Origin: an uncultured Acetatifactor sp.
GTDB taxonomy: Bacteria; Bacillota; Clostridia; Lachnospirales; Lachnospiraceae
Length of the DNA: 64,000 nt
Assembly: GCA_949840885.1 (NCBI GenBank)
Contig: CATKYJ010000021.1
Coordinates: forward strand, 1 to 64,000
Direction of reading: 5' to 3'
Shown: positions 7,067-15,836 of the stretch, in pieces
Position numbering within the stretch: the first letter of the stretch is position 1
Layout of the letters: every line of letters starts with the position of its first letter
Program-made: the position numbers and the translations under genes
Notes under the pieces: generated by a model
What the model was told of the DNA's origin: nothing
Databases searched by the model: none
The model's input: the letters and a program-made list of their open reading frames with translations, nothing else

Positions 7067-8935
7067 ATGAAGAAATACAGATTTCGGATAACAGGGGAAG
7101 AGGCCAGAGAGCTGTACTTCAAGGTGTTGAGAAAAAAGGGGAAAGGGCCGGGGAAACAGTCTTTCCGCAGCGAGACAAGAGTGGTTCTGGCAGTGCTGCT
7201 GGGTCTGGGATGCATTGCATATCCGGCTCTGCTGGGAATTGTTTTGCCGGTGGCGGCGATAATTTTTGGGATTATGGGACATTATTACCTCCTGCTCAAA
7301 CGGAAGCTATGCCAGGAGACTCAGGTGGTATGGGTGGAGGACGGTTATCTGAAAGTAGAGACGGAGGGAAAGCAGCATGTGGAATTTTTCTGCCAAAACG
7401 TTATAGAGATCAGGATGACGTCTGCACTGCTGGTCCTTGGCATTTGCCGGGCGTCAAAGACGACGGGGTGGTACGCTGTTCCCCTGCGGGTATTTGCGGA
7501 TGAGAAAGAGCGGGAGGAATTTGTGGATTCTATACGAAGTCACCAGACACTGACCGGGGAAGAGGCGGAAGAGGCTGCGGAGGAACAGGGGGACACATTC
7601 CCTGGAGGAGACTCCGGGGAGCGGATATATTTCCGCCAGTGCTTTCGGCTGGACGGGGAAGACTGGGCCCGATTGATGACAGATGCCGCGGAGGCGATCG
7701 AGGCGGGCACCTTGAGAAAGCGGGGGAAAGGCCGCCCGGTGTGGATAGGCATCACGGCGGCGTATCTTGTCTTTTTGGGCGTATCCGTTTGGCTTTTGGC
7801 AAGGGGAGTTTCCGATGCCCAGTGGCTTGTGGGCATTGCGCTGATCATGGGAGTGTTTTTCAGTTCGCTGATACAGAGCCGGCTGGAGAAGCCAGAGGAT
7901 AAGATGAGGCAGCAGATGGAGAAAGGGGCTGCCCGGGACACCTGCGGCGACTTTACCGTATCCGTTACGGAGACAGGCGTATGGCAGAGCATCCAAAATC
8001 CATCGGGAAAAACCAATATCATGACGCCCTGGGAGAATCTGCTTTGCATGGTGGAGACGGATGCCCATATACTCTTTTTTGAGAAAGACGGCAAGGAGTT
8101 TATGGCGCTTTTCAAGGCCAGGATGGAGGGCAGGGAACAGATAGAATGTCTGAAAGCTCTGTGCAGGGAAAAACGTGTGGAGGTACTTTGGGGGAAACGT
8201 AAGAAATATGCGCCGGGCTGGATTTCTCCCCTGTTAAAGGTGGCTACAGTGGGACTGATCATGGCGTTTTCCCTATGCATCGTATGGGGGAAATACCGGG
8301 AACCCGCGGTTCCTAAGCCTGTTTCTTTTGAAGAACAGATATCGGTTCTGCGTTCTCTTGAATTCATAATTCCGGATGATATGGAACAGCTTTTATATGA
8401 CTACATGGAAGAAGCTGACATGCTTACCTATGTGGAGAACTATCCCTATACATGGATTTTGATGGAGCTGGCCTGGGCCAATGAAGACAGGGACTGGAGC
8501 GATCTGCTCCAGAGCAGCGCCGAGGTGTTCTGGTTCGACTTTGAGGCATGGGACATTTCGGAGGATTATGTCTGGATACTGGAGGGAATGCGGGAGCTTT
8601 CCGCCGGCAGTATTCTGGACGATGTGGGGAACATTCGGGAAGACACAGAAAACGTGGACTGGGAGAAAGGGACGGGGACCATAACCATTTCCCTGGAATG
8701 GAAAGGACAGGAGCACTTCTGGGAGATGGACGTGGAAAATGACTGGATTGATCCGGACGTTCTGGGGATTTATAACGGACTGCTTAAGAAAGAGGGGGCA
8801 TCCGAGAGATTCTATGTGACAGGCGATGACGGACAGGGAGCGCTGGTATTCTATGGAACCAAAGAGTGGGCAGCGGCGTTTGAGAACGCCACCGGCCTGG
8901 AACTGGAGGTTTATATGGTGAAAAAAGGGTGGTAA
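7067..8935 (+). CDS. Multi-pass membrane protein with duplicated YcxB-like regions
   Basis: A 622-residue protein, function unknown. The N-terminal part (MKKYRFRITGEEARELYFKVL) leads to two membrane segments (about 37-78), then a beta-rich region (VVWVEDGYLKVETEGK ... WYAVPLRVFADEKEREEF) typical of YcxB-like proteins. The same arrangement repeats from about 195: FRLDGEDWARLM, two more membrane segments (about 225-265) and DFTVSVTETGVWQS ... TPWENLLCMVETDAHILFFE. A fifth membrane segment (about 387-407) is followed by a C-terminal extracytoplasmic region rich in acidic and aromatic residues. The start at ATG 7067 has GAGGGGA upstream; the frame is open further 5' but has no better site. It is followed by a hairpin and convergent genes. 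Probably monocistronic. Confidence 0.75.
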   Translation: MKKYRFRITGEEARELYFKVLRKKGKGPGKQSFRSETRVVLAVLLGLGCIAYPALLGIVLPVAAIIFGIMGHYYLLLKRKLCQETQVVWVEDGYLKVETEGKQHVEFFCQNVIEIRMTSALLVLGICRASKTTGWYAVPLRVFADEKEREEFVDSIRSHQTLTGEEAEEAAEEQGDTFPGGDSGERIYFRQCFRLDGEDWARLMTDAAEAIEAGTLRKRGKGRPVWIGITAAYLVFLGVSVWLLARGVSDAQWLVGIALIMGVFFSSLIQSRLEKPEDKMRQQMEKGAARDTCGDFTVSVTETGVWQSIQNPSGKTNIMTPWENLLCMVETDAHILFFEKDGKEFMALFKARMEGREQIECLKALCREKRVEVLWGKRKKYAPGWISPLLKVATVGLIMAFSLCIVWGKYREPAVPKPVSFEEQISVLRSLEFIIPDDMEQLLYDYMEEADMLTYVENYPYTWILMELAWANEDRDWSDLLQSSAEVFWFDFEAWDISEDYVWILEGMRELSAGSILDDVGNIREDTENVDWEKGTGTITISLEWKGQEHFWEMDVENDWIDPDVLGIYNGLLKKEGASERFYVTGDDGQGALVFYGTKEWAAAFENATGLELEVYMVKKGW

Positions 8936-8960
8936 AGGAAAGAAAAAGCATCCTTAGGTA

Positions 8961-8986
8961 CAAGAGGCTTCCGAGGAAGCCTCTTG
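8961..8986. terminator. Bidirectional hairpin between convergent genes
   Basis: CAAGAGGCTTCC and GGAAGCCTCTTG form a perfect 12-bp stem with a two-base loop. It lies between the stop codons of the convergent genes at 8935 and 8996. T-rich sequence is weak on both sides, so efficiency is uncertain. Confidence 0.6.
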
Positions 8987-8995
8987 CTGTTCTCC

Positions 8996-10996
8996 CTAGT
9001 TCATCTGTCTCACAATCCTGTAATAAGCCATGGAAGTTCGCCTATAGCTGAAACTGTAGACCAAAGCGAACACCAGGCAACCTGCTGCGGTACAGCCAAT
9101 CAGCAGCGCGGACTCAAAGAAGCCGATGGCTCCTAAGAGCATGTATACCATGCGCATGCCTACAGCTGTGTGAATGATGGCTCCCAACAGGGGAAGCCCG
9201 AACACCATGCTGATCTGGGTCCGTATGGTGCGTTTGATTTCTTCATCGCTCATGCCCACTTGCTGCATGACCTCGAAGTTCTTCTGATCCTCGAATCCTT
9301 CCGTCAGCTGCTTATAGTACATGATGATCAGCAGGCAGATCAGGAAGATGAGGCCGAAGAAGATGCCGATGAACAGCAGCCCGCCGTACATGCTCCGCTG
9401 GTCTGCCATGCTGCTTCTGTGGTCGCTGTATCCGGCGAAGCCGGGAACGCTGTTCATTTGCTGGCTTAAGGCTGCGGAGAATGAATCCATAGCGGCCTCC
9501 TCCCCCTGGAGATTGAAGCCATAAAAGTAGGTGTGGGCCTGTGCGCTTTCCACCAGAAATGCCTGACACACTTTTTCTACCTGCTCCGCATCAGAGAACA
9601 CCGCCGCATAGATGCTGCTGAAAGCGCTGTTAGGGGTCTTCCTGCTGATGCCGCACTCATAAAGCTCCTCTTTCACCCGATACTCCAAGGTCTGGAAACG
9701 GACGGTGTCTCTGGCAAAATCCGGTCCGCTGCTGTAGATAAGGACTTCGTCAGGGGCCAATGTGGCGGGTGTCCCTGTCATCAGCGTATATTCCTCCTGT
9801 GTCATCAGCAGCACATCTTCCTTATCAGTGAACGGATTGCCTGTGCCGTCCCATAACAGAAAAGCGTTTTCTTCCTTTTTGACTTTGAGCGCAATGCTGT
9901 CAAAAAGGAATTCATCCTCCAGGATAACATGGTTTGCTTTTGCCGCAGCTGCCACGTCATGCTGCAGGGCAGCTGCATCCGAGGCGGCATTCCCGAAGCA
10001 GTTAATTTCGAAGACGCGCCTGAAGTTGGAACTCACAATGGTGTCCATGTCCAGGTATACCACCACCGTGCACACCGCCGTGATGATGACCATGGTGGAG
10101 AAGATGCAGATATTGGACAGGCTTGCGGCGCTTTTCTTCATGCGGTAGAGCATGCCGGACACTGTGACGAAATGCTCCGGGCGGTAGTAGAAACCCTTAC
10201 GCTTCTTCAGAATGCGCAGGAATGCGATGCTGCCGGAAGTGAAGAGGAAATAAGTGCCCACGATCACGAAAAATACGGCCACGAAGAAATCCATGAAGAC
10301 CTGCTCAGCCAGCCGGGAGGAGAGGGCGGTATGGTAGCCCACTGTCAATGTGCAGATGCCTATGAGGCTCAGCGGCAGGATATGGCGCGGTTCTTTCTCG
10401 CCCTTTCTGGAATCGCTCATGAGTTCCACCGGGTTAGCCTTACCTACCTGAATCAGGTTTACGGTCAGGTTCAGTGCGGAGATGAAAGCATAGAACAGCA
10501 GGCTATCAATGATGGCTTTCGGGCTTACAGTGAAAGTCACGTCTACCTGCATCTTGGCCAGGTTCAGCAGAAGGAGGAAGATCAGCCTGGAGAACACCAG
10601 CCCCAGGACGATGGCTCCTGTCATGACGCATACATATACGATCAGGCTCTCCCAAAACATCATGATGCCGATGTGTTTCTTCTCCAGCCCCAGCATGCTG
10701 TAGAGCCCCAGCTCTTTCTTGCGCCGCTTGATCAGGAAGCTGTTGGTATAGTAGAGGAATGGCACCATGATAATGCCCAGCAGTCCGAAGCCGATGTAGA
10801 CCAGCATTAGGGTATAGCCGCCCTTGGGCAGGGTGTACATGATATCGTTCTTCAGGATCAGGTCGAAGACAAAGTAGGTAAACATGGCAAATATGCTGAC
10901 TCCGATGTAGGGCAGATAAGTGGTAGTGTTCTTGCGGATATTGGAGACTGCCATCCTGGGCAGCAGGCTCGCAGGCCTTTTTCTTGTTGTGGTCAT
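8996..10996 (-). CDS. BceB-type ABC transporter permease (FtsX-like)
   Basis: Membrane subunit of a peptide-antibiotic-type ABC transporter, paired with the ATPase at 10998. The 666-residue protein has FtsX-type segments: an N-terminal membrane span after MAVSNIRKNTTTYLPYIG, the KRRKKELGLYSMLGLEKKHIG signature after the second span, a further cluster of spans, one large extracellular domain (about 325-540, typical of BceB) and a C-terminal FtsX domain (QKNFEVMQQVGMSDEEIKR). The start ATG 10996 lies one base past the ATPase stop, behind AAGGAGGAGG. An upstream in-frame ATG would overlap the ATPase gene by 86 bases and has no site. In this family the large domain senses antimicrobial peptides with the adjacent kinase; substrate here unknown. 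Confidence 0.9.
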   Translation of the reverse strand: MTTTRKRPASLLPRMAVSNIRKNTTTYLPYIGVSIFAMFTYFVFDLILKNDIMYTLPKGGYTLMLVYIGFGLLGIIMVPFLYYTNSFLIKRRKKELGLYSMLGLEKKHIGIMMFWESLIVYVCVMTGAIVLGLVFSRLIFLLLLNLAKMQVDVTFTVSPKAIIDSLLFYAFISALNLTVNLIQVGKANPVELMSDSRKGEKEPRHILPLSLIGICTLTVGYHTALSSRLAEQVFMDFFVAVFFVIVGTYFLFTSGSIAFLRILKKRKGFYYRPEHFVTVSGMLYRMKKSAASLSNICIFSTMVIITAVCTVVVYLDMDTIVSSNFRRVFEINCFGNAASDAAALQHDVAAAAKANHVILEDEFLFDSIALKVKKEENAFLLWDGTGNPFTDKEDVLLMTQEEYTLMTGTPATLAPDEVLIYSSGPDFARDTVRFQTLEYRVKEELYECGISRKTPNSAFSSIYAAVFSDAEQVEKVCQAFLVESAQAHTYFYGFNLQGEEAAMDSFSAALSQQMNSVPGFAGYSDHRSSMADQRSMYGGLLFIGIFFGLIFLICLLIIMYYKQLTEGFEDQKNFEVMQQVGMSDEEIKRTIRTQISMVFGLPLLGAIIHTAVGMRMVYMLLGAIGFFESALLIGCTAAGCLVFALVYSFSYRRTSMAYYRIVRQMN

Positions 10997-10997
10997 G

Positions 10998-11783
10998 TTA
11001 TGCCTCCTCCTTTCCGGTCTTGAGCCGCCTATTTTCCGTGTGGAGCACGGTGAGGGTGTCCGATATCTTCTGATACATTTCATCGTCCGTAAGCCGCCCT
11101 CTGTAGATTTGGTTAAAGATCGTGCCGTCCTTGATGAAGAGCACCCGCCCGGCTCTGCTGGCCGCCTGTGTGCTGTGGGTCACCATGAGTATGGTCTGCC
11201 CCTCCGCGTTCACCTCTGAGAAGATATCCAGCAGTCTGGCGGAAGCCTTGGAATCCAGCGCCCCTGTAGGCTCGTCTGCCAGCACGATCTGGGGATCCGT
11301 GATCAGCGCCCGGGCAACTGCCGTCCGCTGCTTCTGGCCGCCGGAGACCTCGTAGGGGTATTTCTCCAAAAGTTCCGCGATGTCAAGCTTCCCGGCCAGA
11401 GGAGTCAGGCGCTCCTCCATTTTGTCGTAGTCGTTTCCGGCCAGCACCAGCGGGAGGAAAATATTGTCCCGCAGGGACAGGGTGTCTAAAAGGTTAAAGT
11501 CCTGGAAGACGAAGCCCAGATTGTCCCGGCGGAAAGCGCAGAGGTCTTTTTGCCTGATCTGCGCCATATCTTTGCCGGACAGGATGACCTGACCGGCGGT
11601 GGGTTTATCCAGGGATGCCATGATGTTGAGCAGGGTGGTTTTGCCGGAGCCGGACTCCCCCATGATGGCTACATATTCCCCCTGTTCCACAGAGAAATTT
11701 ACATTGTCCAGGGCCTGTACCCTGTTGCCGCCCAGGCGGGTGGTATATACTTTCTTCAGATTCTTGACTTCCAGCAATGACAT
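10998..11783 (-). CDS. BceA-type ABC transporter ATP-binding protein
   Basis: A 261-residue ATPase that drives the FtsX-like permease downstream. Walker A is GESGSGKTT (about 40-48), the Q-loop FVFQDFNLL, the signature VSGGQKQRTAVARAL and Walker [13 protein letters not shown], followed by the H-loop MVTHS. These features place it in the MacB/LolD/BceA class. The C-terminus has a short extension (about 225-261). The start has AAGGAGGA eight bases upstream. The stop and the permease start are one base apart, so the two are translationally linked. It forms a module with the response regulator/kinase pair at 11939-13714, from which it is separated by a terminator. Confidence 0.93.
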   Translation of the reverse strand: MSLLEVKNLKKVYTTRLGGNRVQALDNVNFSVEQGEYVAIMGESGSGKTTLLNIMASLDKPTAGQVILSGKDMAQIRQKDLCAFRRDNLGFVFQDFNLLDTLSLRDNIFLPLVLAGNDYDKMEERLTPLAGKLDIAELLEKYPYEVSGGQKQRTAVARALITDPQIVLADEPTGALDSKASARLLDIFSEVNAEGQTILMVTHSTQAASRAGRVLFIKDGTIFNQIYRGRLTDDEMYQKISDTLTVLHTENRRLKTGKEEA

Positions 11784-11819
11784 ATAATAGTTCCTCCTTG
11801 TGTCGCGTATTTCGCAGTT

Positions 11820-11849
11820 CCTATACTGTCCTGCAGTTCCTTTTCACAA
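11820..11849 (-). promoter_or_regulatory. Candidate promoter of the BceAB-type transporter
   Basis: On the minus strand, TTGTGA (11849-11844) and TATAGG (11825-11820) are 18 bases apart. The core region also has two direct copies of GCAGTTCC (plus strand 11814-11821 and 11833-11840, 19 bases apart), a plausible response-regulator operator. Confidence 0.35.
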
Positions 11850-11862
11850 ATTAAGGATACAA

Positions 11863-11907
11863 AAAAAGGAAATGGAATGCCATAGAACATCCTTACATTT
11901 CCTTTTT
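11863..11907 (-). terminator. Terminator after the histidine kinase gene
   Basis: AAAAAGGAAATG (11863-11874) and CATTTCCTTTTT (11896-11907) form a 12-bp stem with an A-run and T-run on either side. It lies 30 bases past the kinase stop and separates the two-component genes from the ABC genes. Confidence 0.75.
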
Positions 11908-11938
11908 GCTGCCTTACATTTTTGCAAGTTTGCAGGCT

Positions 11939-13016
11939 CTAATGCCGCATGGCCCTTTCGGCATGGGGGATCCCAAGCGTAATTTTTGTGCCCTGTCCCT
12001 CTTCGCTCGCTGCCTGTATGGTTACATTCAGATGGGCGAATATCTGGCGGCAAAGGTACAGGCCGATGCCTGTGGACTTCTTGTCCAGCCTGCCATTGTA
12101 TCCTGTGAAGCCTTTTTCAAAGATGCGGGGCAGGTCCTCAGCACGAATGCCTATTCCTGTGTCTTCAAGAGAGCATCACCCGCTCTCCCTGGGCCCGTGC
12201 CATGATGCGGATGCCGCCCTTATTGGTATACTTGATGCTGTTGGACAGTAGCTGCTCCAGGCAGAAGACAAACCATTTTTCGTCTGTGAGAATCTGCCAT
12301 TGCGTGCCCTCCTCCGATTCCGGCGAGGACAGTTCCAGGCTTAAGGATTTATTGATAAAGGACAGGGCGTATTTCCGGACGGCCTGCCTTACTAAAGCGT
12401 AGAGGTCGTAGCTTTGCAGCACCAGATCGGTGGAGATGCTTTCTAGGCGTTGAAAGGTCAGCACCATATCCGCGTACTGCTCGATTTGGAAAAGTTCCTC
12501 CTTTAGCAGAAAGGAATCCCTGTCCTGGAGGCCGGATTTGTCCAGCAGAAGCTTTATGGCCGAGATGGGGGTCTTGATCTGGTGGGTCCACATCATATAA
12601 TAGTCGCTGCGTTCGGCAGCTTTTGCCTCCCAGAGCCGCTGCTCTTTTTCGTGGGACTGACAGACCATGGACAGGAAAATGTGCTGCGCCTCGTGGAAAC
12701 TCTCTGCGGATTCGATGCCGCTTTCCGCCTCCTGCAACAGCCTGTCCCGGGATTCACCTGAAAGCAGTTCGCCAGAATACGCAAAGTGGTGAAAGGCTCT
12801 TTCCAGCTGGCGGCTTTTTTGTACATACCGTATGCCCCCTAAGAGCAGAGCCAGGCCCCAGACCGTGGTGGTCAGCAGGGAGGCGTACAGGAGCTTTTCC
12901 AGATTTTCGATATGGTAGAGGCTGCCCACTGCAAGGAAGAAGAACACGGTTAAGACATACAGGAGCAGGGTGTGCCTTTTTTCTTTCAGATAGCGGAAAA
13001 AAAGTCGCATGGTCAT
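11939..13016 (-). pseudogene. BceS-type sensor histidine kinase, frameshifted
   Basis: Intramembrane-sensing kinase partner of the response regulator. Translation begins at ATG 13016, which overlaps the regulator stop as ATGA. Two membrane segments with a very short loop (about 14-61), a linker, then the H-box with H145 (MMWTHQIKTP) and the N-box LLSNSIKYTNKGG are seen. The frame then stops at 12167-12165 (RVMLS stop). In another frame, sequence resumes at once with EDTGIGIRAEDLPRIFEKG and STGIGLYLCRQIFAHL (D/F and G boxes) through to TAG at 11941-11939. Two bases seem to be missing, next to an AGAGAG run at 12168-12173. The short form would lack most of the ATP-binding domain and be inactive. 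Real mutation, slippage or sequencing error cannot be separated here. Confidence 0.85.
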
Positions 13017-13714
13017 TCTCCAATCTGGTAGCCGAGGCCTTTTTTGGTGTGGATGGGGAGACATGCGCCTGCACTTTCCAGTTTTTTGCGCAGCCTTGTC
13101 ATGTTTACGGTGAGGGTGTTGTCGTCCACGAAGCAGTCATTGTCCCAGAGCCGCTTCATGATGGCCTCCCTGGACACGGTTTGGCCCGCGTTCTCAAAAA
13201 GGAGCTGCAGGATTTTGAACTCGTTTTTGGTCAGTTCCAGCTTTTCCCCGTTCACTAAGAGGGAGGCATCCGTCAGATCCAGGATCAGGCCGTGGCATTC
13301 CATGATATTGGTGGGCTCTCGGAAAGAGTAGGTGCGCCGCAGCATGGCCTGTACCTTGGCAGAGAGTACTTCCGGCTCGAAAGGCTTGGTGACAAAATCG
13401 TCCCCGCCCATGTTCACTGCCATGACGATGTTCATATTGTCGGCTGCGGAGGAGACGAAGATAATGGGCACTTTGGAGACCTGCCGTATCTGGGCGCACC
13501 AGTAGTAGCCGTTGTAAAAGGGAAGGCCGATATCCATCAGCACTAAATGGGGGGAGCAGGCGGCGAAAGTGCCCAGCACATTGCCGAAGTCCTCCGCGCA
13601 GATGACTTCATAGCCCCATTTTTCCAGATGGCGCTTTATCTCCCCTGCGATGATGGTGTCGTCTTCTACTAGCAGTAACTTATATCTTGTGGAATTCGCG
13701 ATTCCTGTATCCAT
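13013..13714 (-). CDS. BceR-type OmpR-family response regulator
   Basis: A 233-residue DNA-binding response regulator, the partner of the adjacent frameshifted kinase. The receiver domain (about 12-125) has the acidic pair E17/D18, the phosphorylation site D61 in LVLMDIGLP, and K110 in FVTKPFEPEVL. The C-terminal winged helix (about 140-233) has LTKNEFKILQLLFENAG and the recognition-helix segment DDNTLTVNMTRLRKKLE, ending GLGYQIGE. The start at ATG 13714 is set by AGGAGG with six-base spacing; the frame is open further upstream but without a better site. It probably activates the BceAB-type transporter genes downstream in response to a cell-wall-active peptide, by analogy with BceRS. Confidence 0.9.
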   Translation of the reverse strand: MDTGIANSTRYKLLLVEDDTIIAGEIKRHLEKWGYEVICAEDFGNVLGTFAACSPHLVLMDIGLPFYNGYYWCAQIRQVSKVPIIFVSSAADNMNIVMAVNMGGDDFVTKPFEPEVLSAKVQAMLRRTYSFREPTNIMECHGLILDLTDASLLVNGEKLELTKNEFKILQLLFENAGQTVSREAIMKRLWDNDCFVDDNTLTVNMTRLRKKLESAGACLPIHTKKGLGYQIGE

Positions 13715-13979
13715 GGCTGTCCTCCTGGGCTTTGCAGCATTTTTCTGGTTTGGATTCCAATAACTAAGGATCACTCTAAATGCCATTATATCTTTTCTGT
13801 GGGAATTACGCAATAGGAAGCATTCCCCACACACTATCAAAAGTAAGTAAAAAGTAACCGCATATTTGGAGAAAAGTTGATGTTGTTTTTTCCAGAGAGA
13901 TATCTTATAATGTATGCATCAGCCGCAATAGTTCAGAGACTTGATGAACGGCTGGGCTTATTTTGGAGGAGCATCCCAT

Positions 13980-15146
13980 ATGGAAGAAAAGCATTCCATG
14001 GAAGAAAGACATTCCATAGAAAAAAAGCATTCCGGGAAAAAGGTAGTGGTAGGCATGTCGGGGGGCGTGGATTCCTCTGTGGCCGCCTATCTTTTAAAGG
14101 AACAGGGATATGACGTCATAGGCGTCACCATGCAGATCTGGCAGGACGGCGCGGACTTGGCGGAGAACGATGCCTGTTGCGGCCTGTGGGCGGTGGAGGA
14201 TGCCAGACAGGTGGCCCAGGCCCTGGAAATCCCCCATTATGTCATGAACTTCAGGCAGGAATTCAAATGCCATGTGATAGATTACTTTATAGAAGAATAC
14301 CTGCAGGGGCGCACGCCAAACCCCTGCATTGCCTGTAACCGCCATGTGAAGTGGGAGGCCCTGCTGCAAAAGAGCTTGGCTATGGGCGCGGACTACATAG
14401 CCACCGGCCATTATGCCAGAATCGCGAAGCTTTCCAACGGCCGTTTCGCCCTCCGGAGGGGCGCGGGCGACAAAAAAGATCAGACCTACGCCCTCTATAA
14501 CCTGACCCAGGAGCAGCTCTCCCACACCCTGATGCCGGTGGGGGAGTATACAAAGGAAGAAATCCGCGCCATAGCGCAGCGAATAGGCCTGCCTGTGGCC
14601 CACAAGCCGGACAGCCAGGAAATCTGCTTCGTGCCGGACGATGACTACGCCGGATTTATAGAAAGACAGGCCGGGGAGCAGGTTCCCGGGGAGGGCAATT
14701 TTGTGGATAGGAACGGCAATGTGCTGGGCCGCCACAAGGGCATCACCCATTACACCATAGGCCAGCGAAGAGGACTGGAACTTCCCATGGGAGAACGGGT
14801 CTATGTGACGCAGATTCGACCGGACGTTAATGAGGTCGTCATAGGGAAGAACGAAGACCTCTTTACCAGAGAAATCATCTGTACGGGAGCCGCTTTTATG
14901 GCAATCAAGGATCTGGACAGCCCCAGGCGGGTGCTGGCAAAAATCCGCTACAACCATAAGGGGGAATATGCCGCGATACAAAAACTCCCGGACGGCAGGA
15001 TAAGGGTCAGCTTTGAGCAGCCGGTGCGGGCGGCCACGCCCGGACAGTCGGTCTGTTTTTATGAGGGAGAATATGTGCTGGGTGGCGGCATTATAACAGG
15101 GGAGCCTGCAGGACATGCAATTTTCGCCCCGGAAAGCATATCATGA
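13980..15146 (+). CDS. mnmA: tRNA-specific 2-thiouridylase MnmA
   Basis: Transfers sulfur to U34 of tRNAs for Lys, Glu and Gln. After an unusual leader (residues 1-19) made of three KHSMEE-type repeats, the protein shows the PP-loop [10 protein letters not shown] (about 24-33), the NPCIACN segment with one catalytic-type cysteine, YIATGHYAR, and [12 protein letters not shown] with the other catalytic-type cysteine. A C-terminal beta-barrel domain ends the protein. The length of 388 is about 20 above usual because of the leader. ATG 13980 is preceded by GGAGGAG at seven bases; an ATG at 13941 is in frame but lacks a site. The genes that follow begin close behind and may be co-transcribed. Confidence 0.95.
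   Translation: MEEKHSMEERHSIEKKHSGKKVVVGMSGGVDSSVAAYLLKEQGYDVIGVTMQIWQDGADLAENDACCGLWAVEDARQVAQALEIPHYVMNFRQEFKCHVIDYFIEEYLQGRTPNPCIACNRHVKWEALLQKSLAMGADYIATGHYARIAKLSNGRFALRRGAGDKKDQTYALYNLTQEQLSHTLMPVGEYTKEEIRAIAQRIGLPVAHKPDSQEICFVPDDDYAGFIERQAGEQVPGEGNFVDRNGNVLGRHKGITHYTIGQRRGLELPMGERVYVTQIRPDVNEVVIGKNEDLFTREIICTGAAFMAIKDLDSPRRVLAKIRYNHKGEYAAIQKLPDGRIRVSFEQPVRAATPGQSVCFYEGEYVLGGGIITGEPAGHAIFAPESIS
13992..14033 (+). repeat. Three in-frame 18-base CATTCC repeats at the mnmA start
   Basis: CATTCC occurs at 13992, 14010 and 14028, exactly 18 bases apart, within units of the form GGAAGAAAGCATTCCAT. The units encode K/R-H-S-M/I-E-E/K. Related copies, all in the sense direction at gene starts, occur at 15137-15210, 16970-17000, 21335-21352 and 37612-37636. 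Confidence 0.75.
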
Positions 15147-15162
15147 AAGAAGAGCATTTCTA

Positions 15163-15780
15163 ATGGAAGAAAGGCATTCCATTGGAACAATCCAAACGGA
15201 AGACCATTCCAATAGAAAAACAGACGATTGCGAGGACAATATGGAATTTGAATTTGGCGAAAAGATGCCTTTTAGCAGAAGCCGGTTTGGCTTCGTCACC
15301 GGAACCATCGTGGAGATGGTGCCTACCAGGATGGGAAACCGCCGCGGCGAGGGCTGCATGCTCTTTACCACGGTGGAGGACATGGACGGAAATACCGTGA
15401 ATTTTCTGGTGACCCCATCCACTTATGTAGTGGACTTTGAGACCCTCTCCTTGGGGATGCAGTGCACTTTCTGGTACTCTATGGAAGCGCCCATGCCCCT
15501 GATCTACCCGCCTCAGTATAATGCCGTGGCGGCAGCGGTGCATAAGAACGGGCGGATGGTGAATGTAGGATATTACGACAATTCGCTGGTGAATGAGGAT
15601 CAGACCCTGCAGCTGAATTTGGACAAAAGCGTGGACGTGCGCACCACAAACAACCAGTATTTTCAGGGAAGCCCAGCAGGCCACAACCTGGTAGTGACCT
15701 ATGACAATTCCACCAGAAGCATACCGGCCCAGACAACGCCTTTGAAAATCGTGGTTCTCTGCGACTTCTGCGTGCGGTGA
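15163..15780 (+). CDS. Unknown protein, possibly OB-fold-like
   Basis: A 205-residue protein (from ATG 15163) that I do not recognise. The likely folded part begins at MEFEFGEKMPFSRSRFGF (internal ATG 15241, with GAGGA close upstream). It continues with a beta-rich region including GFVTGTIVEMVPTRMGNR and MLFTTVEDMDGNTVNFLVT, then AVHKNGRMVNVGYYDN and a C-terminus ending VVLCDFCVR. No signal peptide or membrane span. The first 26 residues from ATG 15163 (MEERHSIGTIQTEDHSNR...) come from degenerate copies of the repeat also seen in mnmA, so the true start may be either codon. It lies 16 bases after mnmA and 56 before the zinc-ribbon gene, probably in one transcript. Confidence 0.6.
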   Translation: MEERHSIGTIQTEDHSNRKTDDCEDNMEFEFGEKMPFSRSRFGFVTGTIVEMVPTRMGNRRGEGCMLFTTVEDMDGNTVNFLVTPSTYVVDFETLSLGMQCTFWYSMEAPMPLIYPPQYNAVAAAVHKNGRMVNVGYYDNSLVNEDQTLQLNLDKSVDVRTTNNQYFQGSPAGHNLVVTYDNSTRSIPAQTTPLKIVVLCDFCVR

Positions 15781-15836
15781 CCATGCTCCTGGAGAAAAAA
15801 TGTACAACCGGCCCGGGATAAAGAAAGGAAGAAACC

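Noticed and set aside
9929..10810. A 293-codon plus-strand frame.
   Set aside because: Antisense to the BceB-type permease, with no plausible ribosome site or recognisable motif.
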